Positions 46,442 through 58,217 of a stretch of 64,000 bases of DNA are shown one piece after another. This DNA is from Drechslerella dactyloides (taxonomy: Eukaryota; Ascomycota; Orbiliomycetes; Orbiliales; Orbiliaceae): positions 2,356,001-2,420,000 of the forward strand of contig JAGTWJ010000003.1 of the NCBI GenBank assembly GCA_020064725.1. Direction: 5' to 3'. The notes under the pieces were generated by a model that was given only the letters and a program-made list of their open reading frames with translations, had not been told where the DNA came from and did not search any database. The position numbers were made by a program, and so were the translations under genes. How positions within the stretch are numbered: position 1 is the stretch's first letter; the number at the start of each line of letters is the position of its first letter.

Positions 46442-47882
46442 TCAAAGCATCTTCTTAGCTTTACCATTTGCTTTGCCATTCGCTTTGCCATTCGCTTTAC
46501 CATTCGCTTTACCATTCGCTTTGCCATTTGCTTTGCCATTTGCTATCCCGTTCGCTACTCCGTTCGGAGCACCGCTCGGGGCACCTTTCGCAGCACCGTT
46601 CGCAGCGCCATTTGCAGTACCATTCGCAGTGCCATTCGCGATGCCATTCGCTGTTCCATTCGCTGTTCCATTCGCTACCCCCTTCGCTGCTCCATTCGCG
46701 CTTACTCCGTTCGCCTGGGGTTTGCCGTTGCGGACATCCTTCCTCTTGTCCACACTGGGAATCGACCACAGCGAGGGCCAGTTCAGATCGTACTCGTTCG
46801 TTTTATCGTCTATGACGACCCGTAGGTATTGTCCCCAGATCAGCAGGATGTAGCTGCCGATACCCGTAAGCAAATGCCACCAGGCATGCAATTCTACAGG
46901 AGGTTAGAACGCTACTCTTCCGAATTTATCTTCAGACAATAGGAGCTTTCGACTTACCAGAGACAAATCCCCACGGCATGCCCACCTCCCGGCGCCATCG
47001 CCGCAGCTGCGAGCAGTAGATATTGTCCAGGTTCCAGACGCCGAACCCGGCCAAGAACACAGAGACCCCCCACAGGACCATCCCCCACATGCGGTTTGTC
47101 TCCGCCGGGTGATTCGGCCGCGCTTGTGTCTCCATCATGTAAATGCAGCGCGCCAGTAACGTGACCATGATGAGCGCAAAGGCGTTCTGGTGGAATAACG
47201 GGTTTTTGAGGTAGTGATACACCAACGTGATGCCCAGGCCCATGCTGACGCAGGCAAGGAGAACGAGGGCCTGCGTGAACCGGGCGCGGCCGTGAGAGAA
47301 GGTCGCAAAACACATCGTAAGAGCTGTATAGATCATCGCGCATTCATCGATGAGCTGCATCGAGTCTTGAGATCTCTCTCATACAGTGTCAGAACCTCCA
47401 TTCACCGTACTTCATAGGGTGGTAGTTTGTAGAGCTTACACTTCAGGGTCCCGTGAAACAATATCGACCCGACACCGATAATTCCATAGCTGACAAAACA
47501 CCAAGCGAATATCGGCGGGTGGTCGTGCCGGAGGACGTGGGCGGCACCCTTGTACGACAGCCATATGTACAGACTGTTCGTTACAACGTTCATAACCTCA
47601 GCGACATCTAGAAGTGATGACGTCAGTTAGTTAGGATAGGCCGTTTCGCGAGTCTCAGACCAACGGGACGGGACGGATCGTGCTTACAGCCGGTCAGGTA
47701 GAAGTCCTCCTCGCAAAAACTACAGAGCAGAAAAAGGTCGTGCTTGTCAGCCTCGCAGCCTTTCCCCAACGGTTTCGGTTGATAAGCGGTCGAGGGCGGA
47801 CAAACTTGATCGTTGAGGTCGCCGGCTCCCATTGCGACTGGACCCTCGGCTCGTAAGGTATCGCTGGCAGCCAAGAAAACAT
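46442..47882 (-). CDS. Alkaline ceramidase (Ypc1/Ydc1/ACER type)
   Basis: Five exons in coding order: 47806-47882, 47688-47719, 47440-47607, 46958-47365, 46442-46893; 378 aa. It cleaves (phyto)ceramide to sphingoid base and fatty acid in the ER/Golgi. Active-site residues match the known ACER zinc site: Ser84 and His88 in GSILFHGTLK, Asp99 in MQLIDECAMIY, and His231 and His235 in HAWWHLL. The NFCEED motif is near residue 26. About seven membrane spans are expected. The last 85 residues are unusual: a tandem Ala-Asn-Gly-X repeat (X = Lys, Thr, Ile, Ala or Val) ending in KKML, a KKXX-type ER retrieval signal. The 32-nt second exon is needed to keep the conserved N-terminal block. Confidence 0.95.
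46448..46708. repeat. 12-bp coding tandem repeat
   Basis: Degenerate 12-bp units (reading GCN-AAY-GGN-NNN on the minus strand) encode the Ala-Asn-Gly-X tail of the ceramidase. The most regular block is seven Ala-Asn-Gly-Lys units next to the C-terminus. The unit boundaries keep the reading frame. Confidence 0.9.
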
Positions 47883-50262
47883 GTTTGCCGCCGTAGTGGT
47901 CGGGTAGGGCTGAAGATTCGAAGAAATGCAAGGGCCTCGGTCAAGGTAGATTTTCCGTGTCGACGGTGGCGGGGATTAGACGGGCAGACGGTCCCGCTGT
48001 CGGAGTTCGAGATGTGATATCAATAATCCTGGTGATGTTTCCCTTGGACATGAAGCCAACAAACGAAGAGCCGTCGGGGATTTTGGCTTCTGAAAGGACT
48101 AAAAATAGCGAGAGCCCTGGTGATCGAGCCAGGTGAGCGGCGACAGAAAGGAGGGAAGGAGATGATGAATTGAAACGAGCTCGAAACCCACGTGTCGGCG
48201 AGGGCGAGCGTCCTTTTCCCCTGCGGCGGGCGCTTTTTGCGTGCGAAAGAGAGCCGGTGATGACTAAGGCGGGCAGCTGCGACACCGCTGGCGCACGTGT
48301 GAACTGCTGTGCGGCCCTGCGCCGTCGTCAGGCGTGCAGCACCTGAGGAGAGCTACTGTAAGAGTTCGCCTGTCGAGGCCGTCGACGGCGGGTGCGCCGG
48401 ATGCGCCAGCCCGGGCTGGAGAAAAGGCCCGGTGCTGGTGGGCCATATCTGCAAATCTGTCCGGCCGAAGCGCCGGTCTAGAAGCTGTGCCTTCCCGGCT
48501 GGTCGAGTCGAGCCGCTGGCGGACGCCAAGTGCCGGATTGCAGAAACGCCGAAACTGTCTGACACCGGACGCAGGATGGATGGACTTGGAATGTAGATGG
48601 AGGTATCCGTCAGACGACCTCGACGGCCTTTCGAAGCTTTCGACAGCAGATTGACGGCGGAGATGAAGGTGGTACTTGGAGTACAGGGCCAGTGGCTGAT
48701 TACTTATGCAGCTAATGCGCCCGGCTGATAAAACAGCTGCCGCCACACGCCCATGCAATTGCCAAACAGCGAACTCCAACGTCTCTCTGGCTTCCGTTCG
48801 ACATCATCTCTGATTACTTAAGTATTTATCTATCCATCATCGCCAACCACGGATGCTGAATATCTCGTGATACGGTGCATTCGCTTGCAGCTCCGGAGCT
48901 TCACGGTATCGAACGCAGCCGATTGGCCGACCCCTCAGTCCAAATAGCTCCAATACGAAGCTCGAGTTCCTACTACCATCGACCATGCCGCAACGCCAGC
49001 TAATCCCACTTCAGCATCTGCGTAACTTGGCAACGTCATCAACTGGGCAGCCACGGATTGCTACCATCAGCTATCGCACTCGCGGATGCCTGAAAGATGC
49101 CTGAAACTCTTTCCAAGTTCCCGTTTCGGCTGCCAGTACATACAATGGACGAATCCGCCCATGGTTCGCAGCAGCTGTCTCCACGGCATGCCCCAGAGAC
49201 AAGCTTTTCGCGATACGAGGAAATCTCACGATGGTGTATAAGAGGTGTGTGCGCTCTTCGAAAAAATCAAACGCACATAAAGCTTACATACTCTTGTTCT
49301 ACACGGGTTTTCGCCATTAGTTTCTCGGAAATCAACGCGCCTGCATGCAGAAATTCCCGGATTTGCTACATGAAAGGCATGACTTGCGTTCAAGAACAAT
49401 CAACAATCTTCGGAGGCGATCTTTAGATAATACGGCCAGAAGTCAGATGCACCTATAGGCCTTCAAGGGGATGCTGTCTCCCAAGACTCTTGGCCCTCGT
49501 GCCCCATGTTTTATCAGGAAGCTGAAGAAGTCGGCTATAAGACGCAGCTCGAACTCCGCCAGTCCACCCTGCAGTTGCTACCGAACCTATCTTGGGGACG
49601 TCGACATATCTACAGCTTGGTGTATATCAGCTGGTAACTATACACTTTGGATACACTCTCGCCAAATATCCGAACACGGCCTCCTCAACAATGCCTAGCT
49701 TTGAGGATCCGCGAGCATTGCCTGCAGACTAGGCAGTAGCCGAACGTTATCGTGTTCTTACAAAGCAGTTGGAGATATACGACTTTCAGGAGCATATTCC
49801 CAGGAGCTGAGAGGTCATTCAGCTCCAAAATGGGAATGTGGTAGGCCTCGGCGCATGTCAATCATTGAGAGTTCGGCCGCCTGCTGGGATGACCCGCGAA
49901 CTCACCACGTTCTTGGCGCGCGACAACGCGGCAATTGGGAAAGACGCAACGGCCGCGATAACATCGAACGCTTCATATGATCGTGACTGGCTACCTAACT
50001 GCGTATTCCCTGGTGTAGATCCGTCGGACAAATGCGCAGGTATGCCACCTAGCCCTCGGACGATGTCGTATCACAAAACACGAGTTGCATACAGCAGAGG
50101 GCTACAAATACTGAGCGAGTTCACCTCCCACTCTCACCAATGATCTTCTCAATCAAGCCGGCTCTTTGAACTCCTTATATTGGACGAGAATATTCAATTT
50201 TTGCCTCCAATTTTTTTGTATCCTCATCATATCATCATCTCTTTGAAGCATCTCTACCCATC
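47883..50262. other. Divergent intergenic region ceramidase/LAP1
   Basis: 2.4 kb between divergent genes. The part near 48000-48780 is GC-rich, so it shows overlapping open frames on both strands, but none resembles a protein family. The last 100 bp before LAP1 is a CT/CAT-rich leader. No RNA gene seen. Confidence 0.5.
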
Positions 50263-51505
50263 ATGAAGTTCTCGCTAGCGCTGTCCGCATTGACGGCCTC
50301 GACGGCTGTCACAGCCCTCTACATCCCAGAACCACGCCCGGTCAACGTCGACCAGCGTCGGTACACCGTCGAGCTAGCGCCCGGTGAGACCAGAGTCGTC
50401 TCGGAGAACGAGAAATGGGAGCTGCTCGCCCAAGGCAGGCACTTCATCGACATTACAGATTACCAGCACATCGACTCGCGCCGAGTCACTATCAGGCCAT
50501 CAAACTTCCCCGCTGACATCTCCCACCAGGACCAAGTCAAGCCACTCCTTGCGAAGCTGTCTGCGGATAACGCACGCGCCAACCTAGAGAAATACACCAG
50601 CTTCAACACCCGTTACTACAAGTCCGAGACTGGAAAGCAAGCCTCGGAATGGCTCCTGAGCCAAGTCCAGGCCATTATCTCCGGTGCGGGCAAAGCTACC
50701 GGCAAGGCTGTGGCCGCGTCTGTCAGCCCATTCAAGCACACATGGGTCCAGTCCAGCGTTATCGCTACCGTGCCCGGTAAGAGCACCAAGACCATCGTCG
50801 TCGGCGCTCATCTCGACAGCATCAACCTTCGCAACCCGAGCAGCGGGCGTGCACCCGGCGCTGACGACAATGGCAGCGGCTCCATGACCATCCTAGAGGC
50901 GTTCAAGGCCCTGATGTCTGACCCCAGCGTCGCCGCGGGCGAGTTCCCCAACACCATTGAATTCCACTGGTACGCTGGTGAAGAGGCGGGTCTTTTGGGA
51001 TCCCAGGCCATCTTCTCCAAGTACAAGAAGGACGGCCGCGACATCAAGGCCATGCTTAACCAAGACATGACCGGCTACACGAAGCCTGGTGCTAAGGAGT
51101 GCTTGGGTGTCGTCACCGACAACGTTGACAAGAACCTCACCGCCTACATCAAGAAGGTCATCGCAGCGGTAAGCACTCCCCTATGACAAAGCCAATCAAC
51201 CCTTCTTAAAGCCGCTACATAGAAACAATCATGAGAGAGATTACTAACATATATGTAAAAATCACTAGTACTGCGCCATCCCCGCCGTCGATACCAAGTG
51301 TGGCTACGCCTGCTCCGACCACGCCTCCGCCAACAGGAACGGCTACCCCTCCGCCTTTGTCATCGAGTCCGAGATGGACGACTCGAGCGAAATGATCCAC
51401 ACCACCAGCGACACAATGGAGACCGTCAACCCCACTCACATGATGGAACACGCCAAGATGGTTGTTGGCTTCGCCTACGAGCTCGGAAACGCCGCGTCGC
51501 TTTAA
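50263..51505 (+). CDS. LAP1: Secreted leucine aminopeptidase (M28)
   Basis: Two exons (50263-51168, 51269-51505) give 380 aa. A signal peptide (MKFSLALSALTASTAVTA) and a propeptide precede the peptidase domain. All zinc and catalytic residues of M28 are present: His183 (VVGAHLDS), Asp201 (GADDNGSG), Glu240/Glu241 (YAGEEAGLLGS), Asp268 (NQDMTGY) and His346 (EMIHTTSD). Cys residues at 304, 313 and 317 can form the usual disulphide. Length matches Aspergillus and dermatophyte LAP1. It removes N-terminal residues, preferring Leu, from peptides outside the cell, normally under nitrogen control. It is the only clearly secreted enzyme in the window. Confidence 0.96.
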
Positions 51506-52388
51506 AAGAAGCAATCGAAACAACGTGACATCGACACGGCAACGACGGGAGGTAATAATGCTTGCGTGTCCGCTTTCGTCGCGCCGAGGCTGGGGGTGAA
51601 CAATAAGCCACGGAATCCCATCTGCGTTGACGATAGATGGGATTCATGGTCAGATGACGAAATCCTTCCGCAAGCTATATATAGCCTTGCTGACGGTCCC
51701 CCCGTGGATCTTTTATTTTTATATACTGGATACCTTTTTGCGCATTTGCTTCTGTACATACCAAAAGATACCCCGCATACCCATCTAGCAGTCGAAATAT
51801 ATATTAAATTTATCATGCCACCTGAGCCGTTTCAAATCCATTTATTGGTGCTTCATAATACGTAGCTCATGTTCTAATTGTATCGAATGACGAGGAATAA
51901 CGGGCCCCGTATTACGTATTTGCAGTGCGTATCTCTGCGTAGTATACGTATAAGTGCCCTATTTAACCAACGGTTTACAAATATATTTATAGATGCTACC
52001 GAGCGCGAGTGCTAGTGAAAGGTAGGTAATATTGGTCGCAGCAGCTATAGCCGTGCGGTTTTGGTTCAGAATACATTTCTAGAAGCAAGTGGAGCAAACG
52101 TGCAAAACCAAAAGCATATTGCGATAGATGACTGAAAGGGACAAATATTCCCTGGTAAGCAAAAATATGCGACTGCAAAGAGCTCCAGAAAATGCGCGTG
52201 CGGTATAATATATCAACTGCGTCGAATTTTGTTGGAAAGAAAGTATGTAAAGAGAAACGAAGGGATTTTGACAATAATGAAATGACGAACGAAGAAAACA
52301 AAACCGGGCTAAATCGAGTATGTAAATCAGAGGTATCATCGCCGTCTTCATAGGCGAAGAAAAGCGTAAGCACAAACCATCGTAGCAA
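51506..52388. other. Convergent intergenic region
   Basis: 883 bp of AT-rich 3' flank for LAP1 and the coiled-coil gene. Two overlapping minus-strand frames (about 51996-52388) show no family features and are not called. Confidence 0.5.
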
Positions 52389-54289
52389 CTAGAACCACCC
52401 CTTTCGCTGGAGCTTCTGCTTCGCCTTCAGCCGTTGGCGCTCCATCTCCTTCTCGATCAGCCTTTCCCTTCGCTCCTTCTCTTCCAGTTGCTACAAAAGC
52501 GCACCTGTTAGCGAAACCGTGTGCTATTATCAGGCAAGTTCAACGTAGCCCGTAGCGTACCTTGAACTTCTCCTCGTTCGCCTTCCTTTTCCTCTCCCAC
52601 TCGGCCTCCTCAGCGGCTTTCGCCTCCTCCCGCGCCTTCTTTTCGGCCTTCCACTCCTCCCACTCCTTATTCAGATCCTTCGGCGGCGGGGGTGCCGGTG
52701 CAGGCGGCGACGGCTCTTTGTGGGGCAGAGTCACGATCTGGACTGCTTTGCCGTCTGTGGTCGTGTGAGTATGCACCGCCGGACGGGATTTATCTTCCTG
52801 AATCTTCGCCGCAGTTGCTGCCTGGGAGGCCTTGTATCGCTCGACAGCCTCTCGTTGCTCTGGAGGGGGGCGGTTGAGAGTGTGGTCAGCAGGGGTTTCG
52901 TGGTGCGCGGAATAGGCAGCCGTAAAGGCCCAGGTGCGGGGTACGCAAGATAAAACATACTTCTGATCTCTGCCGTCCGATCGAGCAGCGCCTTGATGTC
53001 CTCCTTGGAGAGGTAGCGTTTCACAAGCAGGTAATCCTTCTGTAAGTTTCATTCACAACCGATTAGCGTCTACGCGGGGTCATATGTCGCTTAGTAAGGG
53101 ATCCACTTCTTACATGTTCTTCGTAAGTGAGTCCCTTCTCCACCAGCGCCGCCCGCGAGATCAAGTCCTTCGGGATTTTGGCCTGGTAGTCCTGGGGGTT
53201 CTTTGGCGGTGCCTGGTCTCCCATGTTTTGATTGACTGTAGTCGCCGATGTCTCTGCTGAAGCCTGCGTTACTGCAACCGTCTGCTTGAGTGCCGGTTTT
53301 AGCGGTTTGCCGTTCTGTAGGATGACCTGGGGTTTCTTTGATTGCGCTGTCGTCGCTTTCTGAGTCGCTGCGAGTTTCTCTAACCGCGCAGCTCTGGCTT
53401 CCGCTTCGGCGAGCTTTCGTTCGGCCTCTTCTTGCTGGGCGATGGCGATAGCAGCGTGCTTCTCGGCCTCCGATACTTTCGCTAGCAGTCTTGGGTCCGC
53501 GTTTGCCTGTGTCCGTATTTCTCTTAGCCTTCGTTCCGCAGTTCGTCCTCTGTCTCTCTCCTCCGCCTCTCGGATCTTCAAGTGCTCTAGCTCCATTCTG
53601 GCCTGCTCCAGCCGCTTTATGTCGTCTTCCACCCGGTAGGCGCTGATAGGGGGTTGAGGGGCCGTCGGCAAATCATACGGATGCCTAGTGGGCGAACGGC
53701 TATAGCTCCCCACGGGAGAGTGGCGCGGCACCGGCGAAGGCGCGGGCGACCACTCATCCCAATCATGCGATCCGTAAGACCCGGACGATCCGTCCCAATG
53801 AGAGCCCGCGCTATAGTAAGCGACGGGCCTCGTTCTGCTGCTGCCTCCGTAGTAATACTGCACGCCGCCCGCTCCGCTTGATGATCGCGTATGGCTGGAG
53901 TTTCGTTTGGAAGATCCGGCCGTGAGGGCGATTTGAACATTGTCAGGGCCGGTGGACGCGGCTCGTATATTGGATGGTCTCGCATTATAGCCAACCGAGT
54001 GCGAACGGGTCATGGGCGCCGATGGACGGTACCCAGAGGACCCCGGCGAAGCAGAGAGGTAGGATGGACCAGGAGCCGGTCCCGTAAGATGATATGATCT
54101 GTGTCTGCCGCTGGCACCCTCATGCACGTATAACGAGGTTGGTCGCTCTTGCGAGCTGGACGTATTCCGCCGCTGTCTGGATGTACTCCTGGCAGGCGCC
54201 ATCATGACCGCTGGAGATCGGTCCCGGCTGAAGGACCTCGGCTGAGGTGCCGTAGGCATTGAATAGAATCCGTTTGCGTCCGGCTCCAT
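52389..54289 (-). CDS. Orphan Ser-rich coiled-coil protein
   Basis: Four exons in coding order: 53114-54289, 52961-53039, 52561-52859, 52389-52490; 551 aa. Splicing is in phase throughout. Residues 1-210 are Ser/Tyr/Pro/Arg-rich and disordered, with many SRS/RSP-like sites. A coiled coil follows (about 215-320, RMELEHLKIREAEERDRGR). A compact segment spans exons 1-2 (KDLISRAALVEKGLTYEEH, then KDYLLVKRYLSKEDIKALLD). A second charged coil ends in QRLKAKQKLQRKGWF. I recognise no named family. The compact middle segment is the best candidate for a conserved domain. Function unknown. Confidence 0.75.
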
Positions 54290-56902
54290 CTTGGCTGCCC
54301 GATGTATCCGCGTTGATGGTTTTGTTGTTGGGGTCGGGATGCTTTGAGATAACGTATTTGGGTTTCCAAATTCCTGGGTTTCAAAATGCCCTTCTAGAAG
54401 GAGTCGTGTGTATATATATTTATATAGTTCAAGCCCGCTGGTAGAATGCGGTCTGACTTGGGCTTAGGTGGCAGCGGGGCTGGTTTCTGATGTTGATCGG
54501 GCTTCGTGGGTGTCCAGCGTCGGAATGCGAGTGGCGGGGGCGGGTGATATCGATAATGGTTTCAGGGTGTTATATTAAGAACAGCCGTGGCTGGGCCACA
54601 CAGCGGAGCGTCGTATGAGCGAGCAGAAGCGAACGCGGAGCGGCACACAGAGGAGAGATGCGGAGCAGAGCGTGTCCGAAATATATAACACGACAGCGCC
54701 AGGCGAGACTTCGAAGGAAGAGATCACAAGGAAACTCTAGGAAAGATATAATTTGCTGCCTTCGGATAGCCGTGGTCGGCTGCGGCAGTGGCGTAGAAGT
54801 GAGGCGGAGGGAAGGATGAAGAGGAGGAAAGAAGAAAAGAGGAGAATACAAGAAGGAAGGAAGGGAGAAAACGAGAGGCTTACTCTTTCGGTATCCCCGA
54901 GCACTGCTCCAAGATAGCAAAGGTGTGCAATCAAGCACAAGGATCGATTGCGGGTGGGACCTCGTTACAGAACGACCAGCAGGATCGAGCCTAGCTTTGG
55001 GATCTTTGCGTAAACGGGAACAGTGGGCGCGTTATGGCTCGGAAGGACTGGACTATTACGAATTCAACAGCGTCAACAGCGTCAACGTCGCAGGAGGGAC
55101 ATAAAGAGGAGAGAGCGAGATTTAAGGTGACGGGAAGAGCATGCGGAGGAAGAAGGAGGGTATATGTCAACGTCTATATAGTCGCATGCTCGATTTGACA
55201 TACAGACGAACTAGCGTCGAATGGGGCAAGGTGCACCACCGTCGATTTAGTCATATCCAACAGAAGTCTCGGACTGCAGGATGGTCTGCGGGTGCAGGTA
55301 GACGCAGACGCTCTCTGAGAGGTGTATACCCATATTCCTCCCCCCACTTCCCGCAGCGGATATATAAAAACCACTGATATAGTGGGAGGCCGCGTGCATG
55401 TTTGCGGCATGAGGTTCCACTTGGGAAGAAATCTTGAGAAATCTTGCAAGCGAGGAAAAAATTGGACAGCTGGAGGACACGCCATGCTCTCCTGCATCCC
55501 AGAACCATCTCCAGGGAATGCTTTCATGGAAGGGGGGGCCTGGAGCTCGAGGATCCAGGTCGGCCAACTCCCGTCAGTATGCGAGCTGTGCTAAGCGTCG
55601 CCTGATGAGCAAGCAGTCAAGCCTGGCAATTTGCCTGGGCTCCTCCCTTCGAGCTTCTGTCGCAGAATAAGCCTCCGCTGCTGAACGCCCCATGTCCGGT
55701 ATGACGGAGGCCTGTCAAACCGTGCATCTTGCACAGTCGTAGAGGAGAGCCTCAGAGCGTTGACTCAGCCGCAGCTCGAGCAACATTGCATGGGTTTGTG
55801 CAAGAAGCACTTTTTGCCATAGTAGGCTCACGCGGGAGCAAAAGCTTAAAGATCGGACTAAAGGCCGCTGCCGGCGCCAGGACGGAGCTTGACGTGACGT
55901 AACGAAGAACAAGAGCGGAGGGTTGCATCGAGTCACTTACTCTGGTCGGTACGGTGATTCAGCCGAGTTTTTCGTGTATGTCAGCGAGATGAAACAGCAA
56001 AAAAAGGTATTTCAGAGATATAGATATCAAGATGGTAAGAGAACGAAAAACAAGCTGGAGAATTGATGCTCACTTTGGACAAATTTTGCAAAACGGGCGC
56101 GATGAAGTCGCATTTATATAAGTCATTCCAAGAGCTTGCTTGCATGGTCGAAGCCTGCACCACTGCTGCTGCTGCTGAGCTGTCCAGTCGTCGCCAGACA
56201 AATTCGTAAAAATGCACCTAAGCCTAGCTGATGCGAACAGCTGTCTGTCTGCCCAGCTCCCAGCCAATCCCGATGGCCAGCTGCACCAAGCTAGCCGATG
56301 AGCAGCGGGCATCTTCGCTGGGCCAGCTGCAACTGTGATTCATCGTCCGCCCTGTCCGCTGCAGGAGAGCTTGCGTTCCTCCATTGCATTGCATTGCCAG
56401 CAGGATACCTGGACTACAGTGTACGTGGGCGGCCAACGGGATGTATACACATGCAGACGGCGGTCGACGTCGACGGTTTCGATGCGCCTCGACCGCGGAC
56501 GCACACTCGGATGCAGGCTGCTGTGCATAACGGCACCAGGCCCGGGTTAAAAGACTGTTTGACGGAATGGTCGATTAGTCGACTGGTGGATGGATGGCTG
56601 GACGGACGGAATGCCGGATGGATGACCGGGGATGAGGTTGAGCTTTCCACGTGCGGCAGCTGCCAACTGCGAGGCCGCCGCCGCCTGGAAGCCGGCCAAG
56701 CTTTATCGATAGACAGCCAATTGCGTGCGGCGACAACACACCGGCGACGCTGGCCAGTTGACGTTATATTTCCACTTCTTGTAGGCTCCAACGGCTCCAA
56801 CGGCTCCCAACCTCCCGCCAGCCATCATCGCGATATCGACATATCACATTTATATACCGTTCCGCTGATTCTTCCAACGGCTCTCCGCCTCCCGCTGTCA
56901 AA
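54290..56902. other. Divergent intergenic region coiled-coil gene/OPI3
   Basis: 2.6 kb. A purine-rich block on the plus strand (about 54790-54890, GGAGGAAAGAAG-like) is a CT-rich tract for the minus-strand gene. CATCGCGATATC occurs at 56826-56837, 66 bp upstream of the OPI3 start. Open frames up to 237 aa (56298-57011) overlap the start of OPI3 in another frame and are rejected. Confidence 0.5.
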
Positions 56903-57825
56903 ATGGACATTCTCCGAGAGAAGCTGTGGCCGTCCGCCGCTGCAGCAAAGCCGCTGCCGTTCGCTTCCTCGTCGCCTGCCGAATGGGTCGACTTCTCCCA
57001 GCAGTCCCTAGCCAGTAAGCTTCCAAATCTTGCCGCAGCATCTGCAACAGGGAAGAGAAGGGAAACGGAGACACTACTAACGTGGCTCCAGTCGCAATCG
57101 CCTCAATCCTCTTCAATCCTGTCTTCTGGAAGTAAGTTCTTGTCACTATCACCAAATTACCACGTTGCGATAGTAGTCGTAATAAAAATACTGTATCCAC
57201 TTACACCTCACCATTGCATGCAGCATCGCCGCTCGTTCCGAGTATCACTACAGAATTATCACGAAGCTTGCCTTTGGCAACCCGTACTTTGGCTGCTACC
57301 TCCTCGCCATCACGATCTTCTCCATCGGAATCATTCGCGATGGCCTTTACGAACAAGCTCTACGGGACCAGCCGTCCCTCGACATTCTCGCAACCACGGG
57401 AGCAAAGACTCTCGCCGCGGCGCTTTTCGCAACGGGGAACCTACTTGTGATATCATCCATGTGGGCATTGGGACTCACGGGCACTTATCTGGGCGACTAC
57501 TTTGGTATCCTCATGGATCATAAAGTCGAGTCGTTCCCGTTCAACGTCACCTCTGCACCAATGTACTATGGTTCGACGCTGAGCTTCCTCGGCACCGCGA
57601 TCTGGTTCGGCAAGCCGGCCGGCGTGCTACTTACGATCGAGGTTCTGGTGGTCTACCTTGCCGCCTTGCGGTTTGAAGAGTATGAAATGGTTCCTTTGCC
57701 CAGACATGTGACCGCGCAATCAAGAGAGTAACAAGCTAACTTGAGGGTTTTGCAGTCCCTTCACGTCGGAAATCTACGCCAGGCGCAGACGACAGCGCGC
57801 TATCCAGGCCCAGAAGGCCCGCTAG
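56903..57825 (+). CDS. OPI3: Phospholipid N-methyltransferase Opi3
   Basis: Four exons: 56903-57014, 57092-57131, 57224-57679, 57756-57825; 225 aa. It makes phosphatidylcholine by the last methylations of phosphatidylethanolamine, with S-adenosylmethionine, in the ER membrane. Conserved stretches are ILFNPVFWNIAARSEYHY, LGDYFGILMDHKVESFPFN, APMYYGSTLSFLGTAIWFGK and the end FTSEIYARRRR. Several hydrophobic spans fit the four-helix topology of class II PEMT enzymes. The basic C-terminal tail is typical. The 40-nt second exon is required to restore the conserved NPVFWN motif. A copy of the recurring GATATCGCGATG motif (reverse orientation) lies in the promoter. Confidence 0.95.
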
Positions 57826-58217
57826 ACCGCGAGACGCAGAGCTATGGCACTTTCGTTACCTTCAACGGCGTACGGTGGTGCTGGTCACCTTGGGCAAGTT
57901 CAAAAATTCAACTAGATTTCAACATCTTGCAGCAATGTAATGGGAGCGGTGGATTTCAGGGTAGAAACAAGTCAAATGGGGGACGTCCCCGACATAAAAG
58001 GTTCTTAGATTCATTTGCGCAGATGGGCGTCTGTTTTCATGATGACGCTCGTATCAAATAGTATCATTCTCCTCTCATATCATACAGATACTCGCATTTA
58101 ACTATAAGCCGTATATATATAAACGCCGTAAATGACCAAGGTATCCCGTTCGATGATTAAATAGCATTGTCACTGAGGAAGAGAGCGCGCATCGACCGAG
58201 GGAGTGTCGAAGTTCGA
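57826..58217. other. Convergent intergenic region OPI3/PRP46
   Basis: 392 bp of 3' flank for both genes. No supported feature. Confidence 0.5.

Noticed and set aside
46398..46853. Plus-strand frame with Phe-Ala-Leu-Pro repeats
   Set aside because: It is the antisense of the Ala-Asn-Gly-X tail of the ceramidase.
48264..48779. 171-codon minus-strand frame and overlapping plus-strand frames
   Set aside because: GC-rich stretch open on both strands with no protein features.
56298..57011. 237-codon plus-strand frame
   Set aside because: It overlaps the OPI3 start in another frame and has no protein features.
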